From the NCBI GenBank assembly GCA_964538485.1, contig CAZIHJ010000071.1, forward strand, positions 1-15,489: a stretch of 15,489 bases of DNA, read 5' to 3'. Position 1 is the first letter of the stretch. Every line of letters starts with the position of its first letter. The stretch is from JBJXHC01 sp964538485 (GTDB lineage: Bacteria > Bacteroidota > Ignavibacteria > UBA10030 > UBA6906). Under the pieces are notes generated by a model. The model searched no databases and was not told the DNA's origin. It worked only from the letters and a program-made list of their open reading frames with translations. The position numbers were made by a program, and so were the translations under genes. Of the stretch, positions 1-7,502 are shown in pieces.

Positions 1-2162
1 GGCATGATGAACTTCCCCTTTACATCAATAGTTTTTGATCCGGAGGGGATTGTGATTGAACCAGTCGCGCCGATGGCTTTGATTCGGTTGCGCTCGACAA
101 GAACCGTCGCATTCTGAATCACTTCATCACCCTTCATCGAGATTACCGTTGCGCCCACGAGAGCAATACTTCCGGAGGGAACGTCAGTCTGCGCCTTGAA
201 TCCAATGTAAATGCCGGAGGTGTCCGGCTTCTCCTGTACGCTGTCCGGTGCGCCTTCAACAAACTTAAACGTGTTGGTAAGCGCACGAGAAAATAACTCT
301 GGGCCAAGGGACCAATTCACTGTCTTACTGTCTCCTGACCAATGGAGATACATGCCGGCATCGCGTGTAATGCGTTTGACCGGGAAGTCGCTCGTGCTGG
401 GACCGATATCAACTGCCTGTCCGGTCATGGGTAGCGTGGCGATGTAGGAGTTGTACCGTTCTGTGAATGCGACCCACTGTTCGTCGGGCGAGGGAACAAT
501 CTGCTGTGCGTTGGCTGAGGTGAGATGAACGCGGCGGTCACCACCCGTCAGGTTTACACTGATGAGGGCGGTCTTGTCACCCTCGCCTGATGTCAGGAAG
601 ATTCGATCCCCCTTCTTATTAAATCTCGGACTGAACCCTTCATCGGTGATGAGTGTTGCTTCTCCACCATCAGCCGGAATCCAATACACGCCCGGATCAT
701 TGCTGTAGGTTCCTCCGCGCAGCGCATCGCCGTTGTTCTTTACGAAAACTACGCGTTGTCCATCCCGCGAGAATGACGGCTCCGTGTAGGTGCTCTTTAC
801 TCTCGTCAGCTTTGTACCCGATCCGCCCGACGACTTCACTTTGTACACAGCGCCTTTGTCTTTATCTGTCCAAGTAGAATAGACGATCCATTTCCCGTCG
901 GCAGAAAAGGAGGGATAGAACTCGAAGTGCTCATCCGTCGTGAGTCGCTTTGGTTCGCCATTAGGGAGTTGTTTGATATACAGATGTCCGAGTGCGTTGT
1001 ATACAACAGACTTTCCGTCCGAGGAGGTCGTAACCCACCGTAGCATCTTCACATCAAACTTGTCCGGTGATACTTCCTGTGCAAATCGAAGGGGCTCCGT
1101 GACGCTCTGCTTTATCTTTGCTTTGAATGGAATCTCCGTTGCTTGTTTCTTTGCAACGTCCACCTTGCGGAGTTTTCCTTTTGCCCAGATCACTATGTAC
1201 TTTCCATCAGGTGTCCAGGAGAAACCGGGATACAATCCGAAGATCGACCAGGTTTCCTGTGCATCGCGACTGAGTTGGTCGTACACCGGCCACTCTTCTC
1301 CTGTTTCAATGTTGCGGAGATAGAGAACCGAGTTCAATCGTACACGGCGGACGAAGGCGAGCATTTTGCCGTCGGGTGAGATGACGGGCCGAACCGATCC
1401 ACCGTTACCCGTTACAAAACGCTGACTCTTGCCGGTTTCTCTATCGAGACGATGAATCACATAGATCGTTCCATACGGATCGCGATTGTAATCGAATCCG
1501 CCTCCGGGACTCACGTCTTCATCATAATAGACGTAGCGTCCATCCGGGGAAATCTCCGGGTCGGCGGCGTTCTGCTGCCAGTTGCGCCGCTTCGTCAGTT
1601 GCACACCGTCGCCTCCACTGATGTGGTACATCCACATTTCACCGGCGCCAAGTGAGCGCGTGTTGCGGTAGTGCTTTCGTGCAATGAAATACTGTCCGTC
1701 CGGTGTCCAGACGGCATTGTTGGTCTGACGGTCTTTTTCTTTGGTGACTGAACGCGGATTCTTTCCATCTACATCCATCACCCAGATATTGTCGCAACCT
1801 TCGCGGTCACTGGTATAGGAGATTCTCTTTCCGTCTGGACTGAACCGCGGCTGCACCTCGTACGCCGGACCTCCGAGCAGCAACGTCGCATCGCCTCCAT
1901 CAATCGGCATGATGAAAATATCGCCGAGGAGGTCGAAGACAATCTGTTTTCCGTCGGGACTGACATCCGCGGCCATCCACGTTCCCTCGGTCGTCTCGAA
2001 TTCTATATCACGTGTCGGGCCGTGAGATGCGGTAACATCCCATTTTTCGGCTTTGTCATCCTTCTTTGCCGTGGAGTCTGAAACAGTTTTGGTTGAATCG
2101 GCAGCAAGTGCAGGTGCCGATAGACAAACGAGTAGGCAGGCTACAAAGAGCACGCGCAGCAT
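1..2162 (-). CDS. Exported TolB/PD40-propeller amidohydrolase, N-terminal part (3' end outside window)
   Basis: The minus-strand frame is open from an ATG at 2162 to the window edge, giving 720 residues with no stop. AGAAGGA at 2169-2175 is a well-placed ribosome binding site, 6 nt from the ATG. The protein opens with a signal peptide (MLRVLFVACLLVCLSAPALA), so it should be exported. About ten PD40/TolB-like blades follow, each with a core such as FSPDGKRISY, SPDGRYVYY, FSADGKWIVYS or FSRDGQRVVFV, covering roughly residues 55-600. From about residue 660 the sequence switches to the beta-sandwich typical of the amidohydrolase superfamily N-terminus (ALVGATVISMKGD, then VERNRIKAIG, then IDVKGKFIMP). 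The His-x-His metal motif that normally comes next would lie just past position 1, so catalytic competence cannot be judged. Relatives are annotated as imidazolonepropionase-like or prolidase-like secreted hydrolases; the substrate is unknown. It is transcribed away from the transposase region. Confidence 0.9.
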   Translation of the reverse strand, partial: MLRVLFVACLLVCLSAPALAADSTKTVSDSTAKKDDKAEKWDVTASHGPTRDIEFETTEGTWMAADVSPDGKQIVFDLLGDIFIMPIDGGDATLLLGGPAYEVQPRFSPDGKRISYTSDREGCDNIWVMDVDGKNPRSVTKEKDRQTNNAVWTPDGQYFIARKHYRNTRSLGAGEMWMYHISGGDGVQLTKRRNWQQNAADPEISPDGRYVYYDEDVSPGGGFDYNRDPYGTIYVIHRLDRETGKSQRFVTGNGGSVRPVISPDGKMLAFVRRVRLNSVLYLRNIETGEEWPVYDQLSRDAQETWSIFGLYPGFSWTPDGKYIVIWAKGKLRKVDVAKKQATEIPFKAKIKQSVTEPLRFAQEVSPDKFDVKMLRWVTTSSDGKSVVYNALGHLYIKQLPNGEPKRLTTDEHFEFYPSFSADGKWIVYSTWTDKDKGAVYKVKSSGGSGTKLTRVKSTYTEPSFSRDGQRVVFVKNNGDALRGGTYSNDPGVYWIPADGGEATLITDEGFSPRFNKKGDRIFLTSGEGDKTALISVNLTGGDRRVHLTSANAQQIVPSPDEQWVAFTERYNSYIATLPMTGQAVDIGPSTSDFPVKRITRDAGMYLHWSGDSKTVNWSLGPELFSRALTNTFKFVEGAPDSVQEKPDTSGIYIGFKAQTDVPSGSIALVGATVISMKGDEVIQNATVLVERNRIKAIGATGSITIPSGSKTIDVKGKFIM

Positions 2163-2240
2163 AAAGGTTCCTTCTTGGGGTTGGTGATGAAAAGATGTGA
2201 CACAAAATAGGAAGAAGAATGGGGGGAGGCAAGAAGAAAA

Positions 2241-2317
2241 TGTGGAAAGCGAAATGCGAAATGGGAAGTGAAAAGCAGAAAGCGGAAAGCGGAAAGTGGA
2301 GAGCGGAGAGTGGGGAC
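2241..2317. repeat. Degenerate heptanucleotide tandem array (purine-rich)
   Basis: Eleven consecutive 7-mers can be read in one register: TGTGGAA, AGCGAAA, TGCGAAA, TGGGAAG, TGAAAAG, CAGAAAG, CGGAAAG, CGGAAAG, TGGAGAG, CGGAGAG, TGGGGAC. The central consensus is YGGAAAG. The array sits inside a longer almost pure purine stretch (about 2207-2340) between the divergent starts of the amidohydrolase and the transposase. ORFs that read through it give repetitive peptides and do not look like real genes. It could be a minisatellite, a triplex-prone tract, or a remnant of repeat expansion beside the transposase. Confidence 0.7.
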
Positions 2318-2397
2318 CGAAGGGCGAGAGCAAAGAGAGGATAGGCTTGCATTTTCGGGAGGCAATGGGTACAATTTTCGAGCAGATTGAATCTCCC

Positions 2398-2964
2398 ATG
2401 CAATACGATCCAGCCAAACATCATCGTCGGTCTATCCGGCTCAAGAATTATGATTATACCTGGAGCGGCTGGTACTTTGTGACGATCTGTGCTTTCAAGT
2501 TCCAGTGCATATTTGGTGATGTCGTCGATGAAGATGTGTGCAACACCAAGGTTGGTGAAGTTATCCAACAAGCATGGAGAAGAATCCCTGAGCACTTTCC
2601 AACGGTTGAGCTGGAAGATTTCATCGTTATGCCCAATCACATTCATGGCATTGTTGTTCTTGGTGAACCTCGTAAGGGTGAGGTTCCCTCACCCAAAAGA
2701 GTGACAATGAAAGAGGGCGAGGAAACCTCGCCCTTACGAAACACGCAAAGATGGGTTACTCAGCCGCCAACGCTCGGGCAGGTCATAGCATGGTACAAGT
2801 ATCAGACAACCAAGCAAATAAATATAATGCGTGGCGTACGTGGAATGAAGTTATGGCATCGCGGCTACTACGAACACATCATTCGCAACGATGCCGACTT
2901 GCACCGCATTCGAACGTACATGCAAAACAATCCATTGCGGTGGTCTCTGGATCAGTACAATCCA
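2398..2964 (+). CDS. REP-associated tyrosine transposase (RAYT, IS200-like Y1 HUH superfamily), 3' end in gap
   Basis: RAYTs are single-strand DNA nickases related to IS200/IS605 TnpA that recognise REP hairpins with a short 5' foot sequence. The family N-terminus is clear (DPAKHHRRSIRLKNYDYTW, then YFVTIC). The HUH metal motif is HIH at residues 81-83 within VMPNHIHGIVVL. The nucleophile region is GYYEHIIRN, with Tyr157/Tyr158 as candidate catalytic tyrosines. The C-terminal NNPLRW signature is also present. I prefer ATG 2398 because homologues start near M-x-x-DP-x-KHHRRS; an in-frame ATG at 2365 is an alternative with a purine-rich GGGAGG only 2 nt upstream. Residues 92-114 are encoded by a pair of inverted REP hairpins, an in-frame insertion between the HUH half and the Tyr half. 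The frame runs into the N gap after 189 residues, near the family's usual C-terminus, so the protein is probably almost complete. REP copies surround the gene, as expected for a RAYT and its repeats. Confidence 0.88.
2672..2694 (+). repeat. REP hairpin 1 (inside RAYT gene)
   Basis: The foot GTAA (2672-2675) is followed by a perfect 8-bp stem, GGGTGAGG/CCTCACCC, with loop TTC at 2684-2686. This has the architecture of a REP element recognised by a RAYT: a short conserved tetranucleotide 5' of an imperfect or perfect hairpin. It is read in frame as part of the transposase (GEVPSP). Confidence 0.85.
2715..2737 (-). repeat. REP hairpin 2 (inverted, inside RAYT gene)
   Basis: This is a perfect 8-bp stem, GGGCGAGG/CCTCGCCC, with loop AAA, followed by TTAC. 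On the minus strand it reads GTAA plus hairpin, so it is inverted relative to REP 1. Compared with REP 1, one T-A stem pair is replaced by a C-G pair on both arms, a compensatory change that supports a functional hairpin. With REP 1 it forms a BIME-like unit of 66-69 bp. The outer arms CGTAAGGG/CCCTTACG can also pair, giving a longer combined hairpin. Confidence 0.85.
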
Positions 2965-3064
2965 NNNNNNNNNNNNNNNNNNNNNNNNNNNNNNNNNNNN
3001 NNNNNNNNNNNNNNNNNNNNNNNNNNNNNNNNNNNNNNNNNNNNNNNNNNNNNNNNNNNNNNNN
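2965..3064. other. Assembly gap (100 N)
   Basis: Exactly 100 N, a conventional placeholder for a gap of unknown length. The first real bases after it, CCTCACCC at 3065-3072, are identical to the right arm of a REP hairpin. The assembly therefore probably broke on REP copies. The RAYT stop codon, and any frame relation across the gap, cannot be read. Confidence 0.95.
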
Positions 3065-3072
3065 CCTCACCC
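3065..3072 (+). repeat. Right arm of a REP hairpin cut by the gap
   Basis: CCTCACCC, the exact right arm of REPs 1 and 5, begins directly at the gap edge. The left arm and GTAA foot are presumably hidden in the unsequenced part. Being only eight bases, it is suggestive rather than firm. Confidence 0.5.
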
Positions 3073-3117
3073 ACAACGGCGACAACGTGAGGGCAAACTG
3101 AACTGTGCTTTCACTTC

Positions 3118-3140
3118 GTAAGGGTGAGGTCCCCTCACCG
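3118..3140 (+). repeat. REP hairpin 3
   Basis: GTAA at 3118-3121 precedes GGGTGAGG-TCC-CCTCACCG. Seven base pairs form and the outermost G-G pair is mismatched. It is the forward partner of REP 4, repeating the forward-inverted pair arrangement seen inside the transposase gene. Confidence 0.8.
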
Positions 3141-3159
3141 CGAAGAGGCTAACGCATGA

Positions 3160-3182
3160 GGGCGAGATAACCTCGCCCTTAC
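3160..3182 (-). repeat. REP hairpin 4 (inverted)
   Basis: GGGCGAGA-TAA-CCTCGCCC is followed by TTAC. Seven pairs form with one innermost A-C mismatch; the minus strand carries the GTAA foot. As in REP 2, the inverted copy has the C-G version of the variable stem pair, so forward copies (T-A) and inverted copies (C-G) are two subtypes. REPs 3 and 4 together form a second BIME-like unit (3118-3182). Confidence 0.8.
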
Positions 3183-3214
3183 AAGCAAACTGAGACACGA
3201 TTGATGCACACTGT

Positions 3215-3237
3215 GTAAGGGTGAGGTCTCCTCACCC
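3215..3237 (+). repeat. REP hairpin 5, just upstream of the DinB gene
   Basis: GTAA (3215-3218) is followed by a perfect 8-bp stem, GGGTGAGG/CCTCACCC, with loop TCT. It ends 6 bp before the ribosome binding site of the next gene. If transcribed from upstream, the RNA hairpin would sit beside the initiation region. Confidence 0.83.
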
Positions 3238-3257
3238 CAAACGAGAAGGATCATGCC

Positions 3258-3743
3258 ATGACCACCCAACAGTATCTCTCCTGGTTCGACGAAGTCGCAT
3301 CGCCGACGGTGCCGATGTTCATGCTCGTTCCGCCTGATAAACTCGATTGGCAACTGACGCCACGCTCATTCATGCTCGGTCAATTGATAGACCACATCCC
3401 CAAATCTCTCGGGTTCATGGGCAAAGTGATTGCCGGTGATGAATTGCCGTTGAAGTCCATGCGGGAAATACTCGTGAGCAACCGGCGACAGCCAAGCTCC
3501 ACTGTTGACGATGCGGTGCGCCAGTTTGAGTCCGTTGCGTCTAAGTTCAGGCAGCAAGTGCTGGCTCTAGGCGACGAACGGTTCCAAACAGGGGAGATCG
3601 AAACGCCGCAATTCGGGAAGCGCCCCATCTGGCGGTATAGCGCGTTCATTATTGAGCATCATATTCATCATCTCATGGAATTACATATGTGCCTCAAGGT
3701 GCTCGGTATTCCTGTCAATACTGGCACGTTGTATAGGGGATAA
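3258..3743 (+). CDS. DinB-like four-helix-bundle protein
   Basis: This 161-residue protein has the size and layout of the DinB/YfiT-like superfamily, small helical-bundle proteins that often bind a metal through three histidines. His46 (QLIDHIPKS) is in the expected first position. The C-terminal helix EHHIHHLMELH (133-143) supplies His134 and His138 as the HxxxH pair, with further His at 135, 137 and 143. Some family members are metal-dependent thiol transferases and many have no known role, so the substrate here is unknown. The start is supported by AGAAGGA at 3244-3250, 7 nt from ATG 3258; the nearer ATG at 3253 is out of frame. It appears monocistronic, lying between a REP hairpin and a 35-bp repeat. 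This is not the DNA polymerase IV also named dinB. Confidence 0.82.
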   Translation: MTTQQYLSWFDEVASPTVPMFMLVPPDKLDWQLTPRSFMLGQLIDHIPKSLGFMGKVIAGDELPLKSMREILVSNRRQPSSTVDDAVRQFESVASKFRQQVLALGDERFQTGEIETPQFGKRPIWRYSAFIIEHHIHHLMELHMCLKVLGIPVNTGTLYRG

Positions 3744-3818
3744 GAATTCTCAGACAGTGTCAACCTTTTTGCCGCGGCGGTAGTCTAATACAGTGACCAG
3801 TAACATCTCTCCTCCGGG

Positions 3819-3853
3819 AAGCCGGGCCGGCCTGACCAACCTGTCCGGCTTTC
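3819..3853. repeat. 35-bp direct repeat, copy A (possible terminator hairpin)
   Basis: This segment is identical over 35 bp to 10959-10993. It starts with AAGCCGG and ends with CCGGCTTTC, so its ends can pair as a 7-bp stem around a 19-nt loop. A T-rich stretch (TTTCCTCTTT) follows. The copy lies 75 bp after the DinB stop and 79 bp before the kinase start. A Rho-independent terminator or a dispersed extragenic repeat are both possible; the loop is long and the T tract is interrupted. Confidence 0.7.
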
Positions 3854-3932
3854 CTCTTTGCGAGTATCCCGCTTGCTCCTGTTCCGCCATTTTCTATCTT
3901 CTTTGCAGTTGAATCAATTCCATCTTTCACGC

Positions 3933-6758
3933 ATGCGAATCATCCTCCTTCTGGTTCTTATTATTGTGACAGTTGCCGATTTTACCGGCCAGACCCGGGA
4001 GGTCGGGCAACTGAATTTCCGTCACTTCAATGTGGAGAATGGCCTTTCTCAGGGTTCCGTGAATGCCATCCTTCAGGATCACAAGGGGTTTATCTGGATC
4101 GGAACACACGACGGACTCAATCGCTTCGACGGCGTGGAATTCAGTGTTTTTCGCAGCGAGCCTGGCAATCCGCACTCACTTAGTAGCAGTTGGATCAGCG
4201 GTATTGTTGAGGATGATTCCGGAACGCTGTGGGTCAAGACAGAAAAGGGAATCGATCGGTTCAATCGGGCCACCGGGTCATTTCTTCAAGTCGATAAAGA
4301 GAACGATGCAGTAGCGGAGTCCCTGTTTGAGGGCAATAAACGCCATGCGCTCTCCGTCAGCGAGAAATACAAAATCGACATGAGCGGGATAACCACCATA
4401 TTGCCGAGCCGGCATGTCCCTGGTGACATGTGGCTTGGCCGCACTTCGGGCCTGCTTCGACTGAGAAATGGGAAATCAGAACACGTCGGAAAATTTCCGA
4501 ACGTCACATCGCTCACTGAGGACTCGCAGGGTTTTCTCTGGATCGGAACACACGACGGTCTGGCCCGCCTCGACACTCGGGACAGTATCGGTGGACGCAT
4601 TGCACGATTCCACCACGACCCTCTTGTGCCCACCAGTCTCAGTCACGATATCGTGACGCATCTTTATGAAGACGCTTCGGGAGGAGTATGGGTAGGGACG
4701 TACAATGGGTTAAATCTGTTCGACCGTTTCTCCCCCGCATTCTCAGTCTACAGGAGTTCGCCGGAGAATCCCAAGAGTATCGGCAGCAACTTTGTATTGC
4801 CAATTGTTGAAGACCTGGAGGGTAATATCTGGTTCGGTACGTTTGGAGGAGGAGTCTCGCTCCTGCATACGCAAGGCGCACAGGCAGGGACCTTCAGCCA
4901 CTTCAGGCATGACCCTAGCGATCCCAATAGTCTCCGCAGTGACAATATCCGCTCCATCATCTGCACAAGAAAGGGCCAAATCTGGATTGGCAGTTTGGCT
5001 GGACTGAACATTTACGATCCCTCGACACGAAGAATGACTGCTCTTGCGTCAGCGTCTTCTCAAACTCAGTATACCGTCGAAACAATGCACGAGTCCGATG
5101 ATGGGTCCATCTGGATTCCGGAAGGATCCCACTTGTGGCGGGTGAACAACGTCCAACCATCTCTTCAGTATTCAGAGCGATTTCCGCTGCCGCATCAGAC
5201 ATCAGTAAACTTCATTCTTGGAGACTCCAAGGCAATTCTCTGGCTTGCCACAACGCAAGAGGGGCTCATCAGGTTCGACCCCGGTACAAAGGAGATGAAG
5301 CAATACGCCCACGATCCGGGGAATCCGAAGAGCCTGAGCAACAACAACGTCTGGTGTATCTACCAGGGTACCGGTGACACCTCCGGAACCTTGTGGATTG
5401 GGACGAGTCTGGGGCTGAACAAATTTGATTCCAGGACGGGTACATGCGAGAGGTATCTTGCACAAGAAGGATTCCCGAATTCTTGGGTGTACGGTATTCT
5501 TCAAGACGACCAGCAGCGGCTCTGGTTGAGCACTAATCAGGGCCTTGTCGTTTTTGATGATCGTCAACCCGAAGGGAGAAAGTTCAGGAACTTCACGCAT
5601 GCAGATGGACTTGCCGGTGATGAATTCAATAGACGTTCGTTCTGCCGGCTGCGCAATGGGGAATTTCTCTTCGGGGGACCCAATGGCGTAACACGATTTC
5701 ACCCGGCGAATGTAGTCGACAACCCGACTGTTCCTCCACTCGTGTTGACCGGGTTCTATAAACTCGGCACTAGGATTGACTTCGACCGTGATATTGCCGA
5801 TGTCTCGACCATTGAGCTCAACCAGGGCGAGAACGTATTCTCGTTCGAGTATGCCGCATTGAATTTTTCTACTCCTTCCCGACACCGGTATGCGTACATG
5901 ATGGAGGGAATTGACAACGACTGGATTTATGCCGGTGCACGCCGATCCGTGAACTATGCATACGTCCCTTCCGGTACCTATGTGTTTCGCGTGAAGACCT
6001 CGCACTTGAGCGGTCTGTGGAACGACAATCAGATTGTCGTTCAGGTCCGGATCCATCCTCCTTTCTGGGCAACCTGGTGGTTCATCGCTGCCTGCATACT
6101 GACGGGAGGCGCGGTTGTGGCGATGATCATCAGGGCACGTGTTCGACGTTTGCTGGAGATGGAACGGCTGCGCTCACGTATCGCGAGAGATCTCCACGAT
6201 GAGATCGGCAGCAACCTGAGCAGTATCGCCATGGCCAGTGATTTACTTGGACGCCAGACAGGATTGGGCGAGAGAGAACGCGGGAAGCTGTCCGAAATAT
6301 CATCTGTTGCGCTGAGCACCGTGAAGGATATGAAGGACATCGTCTGGCTGCTCAACCCCGGCAACGATGCACTCGATGACCTGTTCCTCCGTATGAAAGA
6401 CACCGCCGGAGCGCTTCTCAACGGATGCACATACACGATGAATTTCCCCGATCAGTCTCCGGACAGGAAGGTAAACCTCGAATGGAAACAGAACCTCTAC
6501 CTCATCTATAAGGAAACCCTGACGAACATCATGCGCCACTCGCAAGCAACCGAGGTCGTGATTGATGTGCAGCTCCAAGGTGACAGATTGTGCCTTCGCA
6601 TCAAGGACAATGGGGTTGGGTTTGACCGGGATGCCGTTCGCAGTGGAAGCGGCCTGCGAAATATCCGTGAGCGGGCTAAACTGTTGAAAGCGGAACTGGG
6701 CATTGAGGCGAGCCACGGACGGGGAACCACGGTGACACTTGCGACTCGAATAACGTAA
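3933..6758 (+). CDS. Sensor histidine kinase with Reg_prop beta-propeller, Y_Y_Y domain and HisKA_3/HATPase_c
   Basis: This 941-residue sensor kinase passes the membrane once. I chose ATG 3933 because it opens with a signal-like hydrophobic segment (MRIILLLVLIIVTVADFTGQ); a TTG at 3858 would add 25 residues ahead of it. No clear Shine-Dalgarno sequence is visible. The periplasmic part carries about twelve recognisable two-component-regulator propeller motifs (GFIWIGTHDGLNRFDG, GGVWVGTYNGLNLFD, GTLWIGTSLGLNKFD), where a full double propeller has fourteen. A Y_Y_Y Ig-like domain (YMMEGIDNDWIYAG to VQVRIHPPFW) leads into the membrane segment at about 712-737. The dimerisation/phosphoacceptor helix is ARDLHDEIGSNLSSIA with His755. 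The ATP-binding domain has an N box with Asn865 (KETLTNIMRHS), a G1 box with Asp892 (DNGVGF) and a second Gly box (GSGLRNIRERA). This is the NarX/LytS-like HisKA_3 class, which pairs with LuxR-type regulators such as the one 43 bp downstream. The ligand is unknown; in relatives this ectodomain senses poly- or oligosaccharides among other signals. Confidence 0.93.
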   Translation: MRIILLLVLIIVTVADFTGQTREVGQLNFRHFNVENGLSQGSVNAILQDHKGFIWIGTHDGLNRFDGVEFSVFRSEPGNPHSLSSSWISGIVEDDSGTLWVKTEKGIDRFNRATGSFLQVDKENDAVAESLFEGNKRHALSVSEKYKIDMSGITTILPSRHVPGDMWLGRTSGLLRLRNGKSEHVGKFPNVTSLTEDSQGFLWIGTHDGLARLDTRDSIGGRIARFHHDPLVPTSLSHDIVTHLYEDASGGVWVGTYNGLNLFDRFSPAFSVYRSSPENPKSIGSNFVLPIVEDLEGNIWFGTFGGGVSLLHTQGAQAGTFSHFRHDPSDPNSLRSDNIRSIICTRKGQIWIGSLAGLNIYDPSTRRMTALASASSQTQYTVETMHESDDGSIWIPEGSHLWRVNNVQPSLQYSERFPLPHQTSVNFILGDSKAILWLATTQEGLIRFDPGTKEMKQYAHDPGNPKSLSNNNVWCIYQGTGDTSGTLWIGTSLGLNKFDSRTGTCERYLAQEGFPNSWVYGILQDDQQRLWLSTNQGLVVFDDRQPEGRKFRNFTHADGLAGDEFNRRSFCRLRNGEFLFGGPNGVTRFHPANVVDNPTVPPLVLTGFYKLGTRIDFDRDIADVSTIELNQGENVFSFEYAALNFSTPSRHRYAYMMEGIDNDWIYAGARRSVNYAYVPSGTYVFRVKTSHLSGLWNDNQIVVQVRIHPPFWATWWFIAACILTGGAVVAMIIRARVRRLLEMERLRSRIARDLHDEIGSNLSSIAMASDLLGRQTGLGERERGKLSEISSVALSTVKDMKDIVWLLNPGNDALDDLFLRMKDTAGALLNGCTYTMNFPDQSPDRKVNLEWKQNLYLIYKETLTNIMRHSQATEVVIDVQLQGDRLCLRIKDNGVGFDRDAVRSGSGLRNIRERAKLLKAELGIEASHGRGTTVTLATRIT

Positions 6759-6769
6759 ATGCGTAATTG
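6753..6769. promoter_or_regulatory. Operator-like motif copy 1 (ACGNANNTGCGTAATTG)
   Basis: This copy overlaps the kinase stop codon and shares 14 of 17 positions with 7503-7519, including the unbroken 10-mer TGCGTAATTG. The two copies bracket the response regulator gene. LuxR/NarL-type regulators often bind short half-sites containing ACG or TACG, so an autoregulatory site is conceivable. On sequence alone this is weak. Confidence 0.3.
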
Positions 6770-6801
6770 CCACATGCAGATGATATGCCTATGTTGACAT
6801 C

Positions 6802-7458
6802 ATGATACCACAACCCGACATGCTGCAACTTACCGTGTGGGTGGTGGAGGACAATGGCTCATACAGAGAGAATATCTCCGAGCTTGTCCGCCAGACACCA
6901 GCGCTCCAGTTCGAGCATGCATTCTCATCCTGCGAAGAGGCACTTGAGGAACTCCAGCGTTCTTCATTTCCTGATCTTATTCTCATGGATATCGGGTTGC
7001 CGGGGATGAATGGGATCGAAGGAGTGAGGAGAGTGAAAGCAATCTCTCCCGAGACCCGCGTGGTGATGCTGACGGTATTCGATGAGAACGACATGATTTT
7101 CCGTGCAATCTGCGGTGGTGCTTCCGGCTACCTCCTCAAAAGCGAGTCGACAGACCGCATCATTACGTCGCTGCAGGAAGTTCTCAACGGCGGCGCGCCC
7201 ATGAACGCGCAAATCGCCGCAAAAGTTGTGGACATGTTCTCCCGGCTTGCAGCACCGAAAAGCGACTACGGCCTTACCCCCCGCGAGCGGGAGATTCTGC
7301 AATGCCTCGTGGATGGACTCTCCAAAAAGCAAATTGCCGACAAGCTCTTCCTCAGTTTCCACACCATTGATATGCACATGCGAGGGATTTACACGAAACT
7401 CCAGGTGCATTCCCGTAGCGGTGCAGTAGCAAAGGCGCTGAAAGAAAACCTCCTGTAG
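6802..7458 (+). CDS. NarL/FixJ-family response regulator (REC + LuxR HTH)
   Basis: This is a 218-residue transcription factor of standard size. The receiver domain spans roughly residues 10-125, with the acidic pair in VWVVEDN, phosphoacceptor Asp63 (LILMDIGLPGMNG), the switch Thr in VVMLTVFDEND and the conserved Lys in GYLLKSES. A LuxR-type helix-turn-helix follows at about 155-215 (LTPREREILQCLVDG, then SKKQIADKLFLS, then IDMHMRGIYTKLQVHSR). The gene starts 43 bp after the kinase stop on the same strand, so it is very likely co-transcribed and phosphorylated by that kinase. No clear ribosome binding site is seen. ATG 6802 is used; an in-frame ATG at 6820 is a possible alternative, just before the first receiver strand. 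Its targets are unknown. The exported protein gene downstream is the obvious candidate. Confidence 0.93.
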   Translation: MIPQPDMLQLTVWVVEDNGSYRENISELVRQTPALQFEHAFSSCEEALEELQRSSFPDLILMDIGLPGMNGIEGVRRVKAISPETRVVMLTVFDENDMIFRAICGGASGYLLKSESTDRIITSLQEVLNGGAPMNAQIAAKVVDMFSRLAAPKSDYGLTPREREILQCLVDGLSKKQIADKLFLSFHTIDMHMRGIYTKLQVHSRSGAVAKALKENLL

Positions 7459-7502
7459 AAAAACCTCCCTTCTGTCAAACAATCGTTATTTCTCCCCAAT
7501 AC

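Noticed and set aside
940..1323. Plus-strand ORF of 127 residues
   Set aside because: Antisense to the amidohydrolase propeller, whose frame is unbroken and full of PD40 motifs.
2056..2646. A 196-residue minus-strand ORF across the amidohydrolase start and RAYT gene
   Set aside because: It overlaps two well-supported genes, and its middle is a low-complexity translation of the heptamer array.
2672..2737. REP pair considered as a transcription terminator
   Set aside because: It lies inside a coding frame, has no T tract, and recurs with the same GTAA foot and paired orientation elsewhere.
3858..3932. TTG start extending the kinase by 25 residues
   Set aside because: It would begin almost inside the 35-bp repeat and put a non-family extension ahead of the hydrophobic signal segment at ATG 3933.
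5202..6056. A 284-residue minus-strand ORF inside the kinase gene
   Set aside because: It lies wholly antisense to conserved propeller and Y_Y_Y coding sequence, with no recognisable domain.
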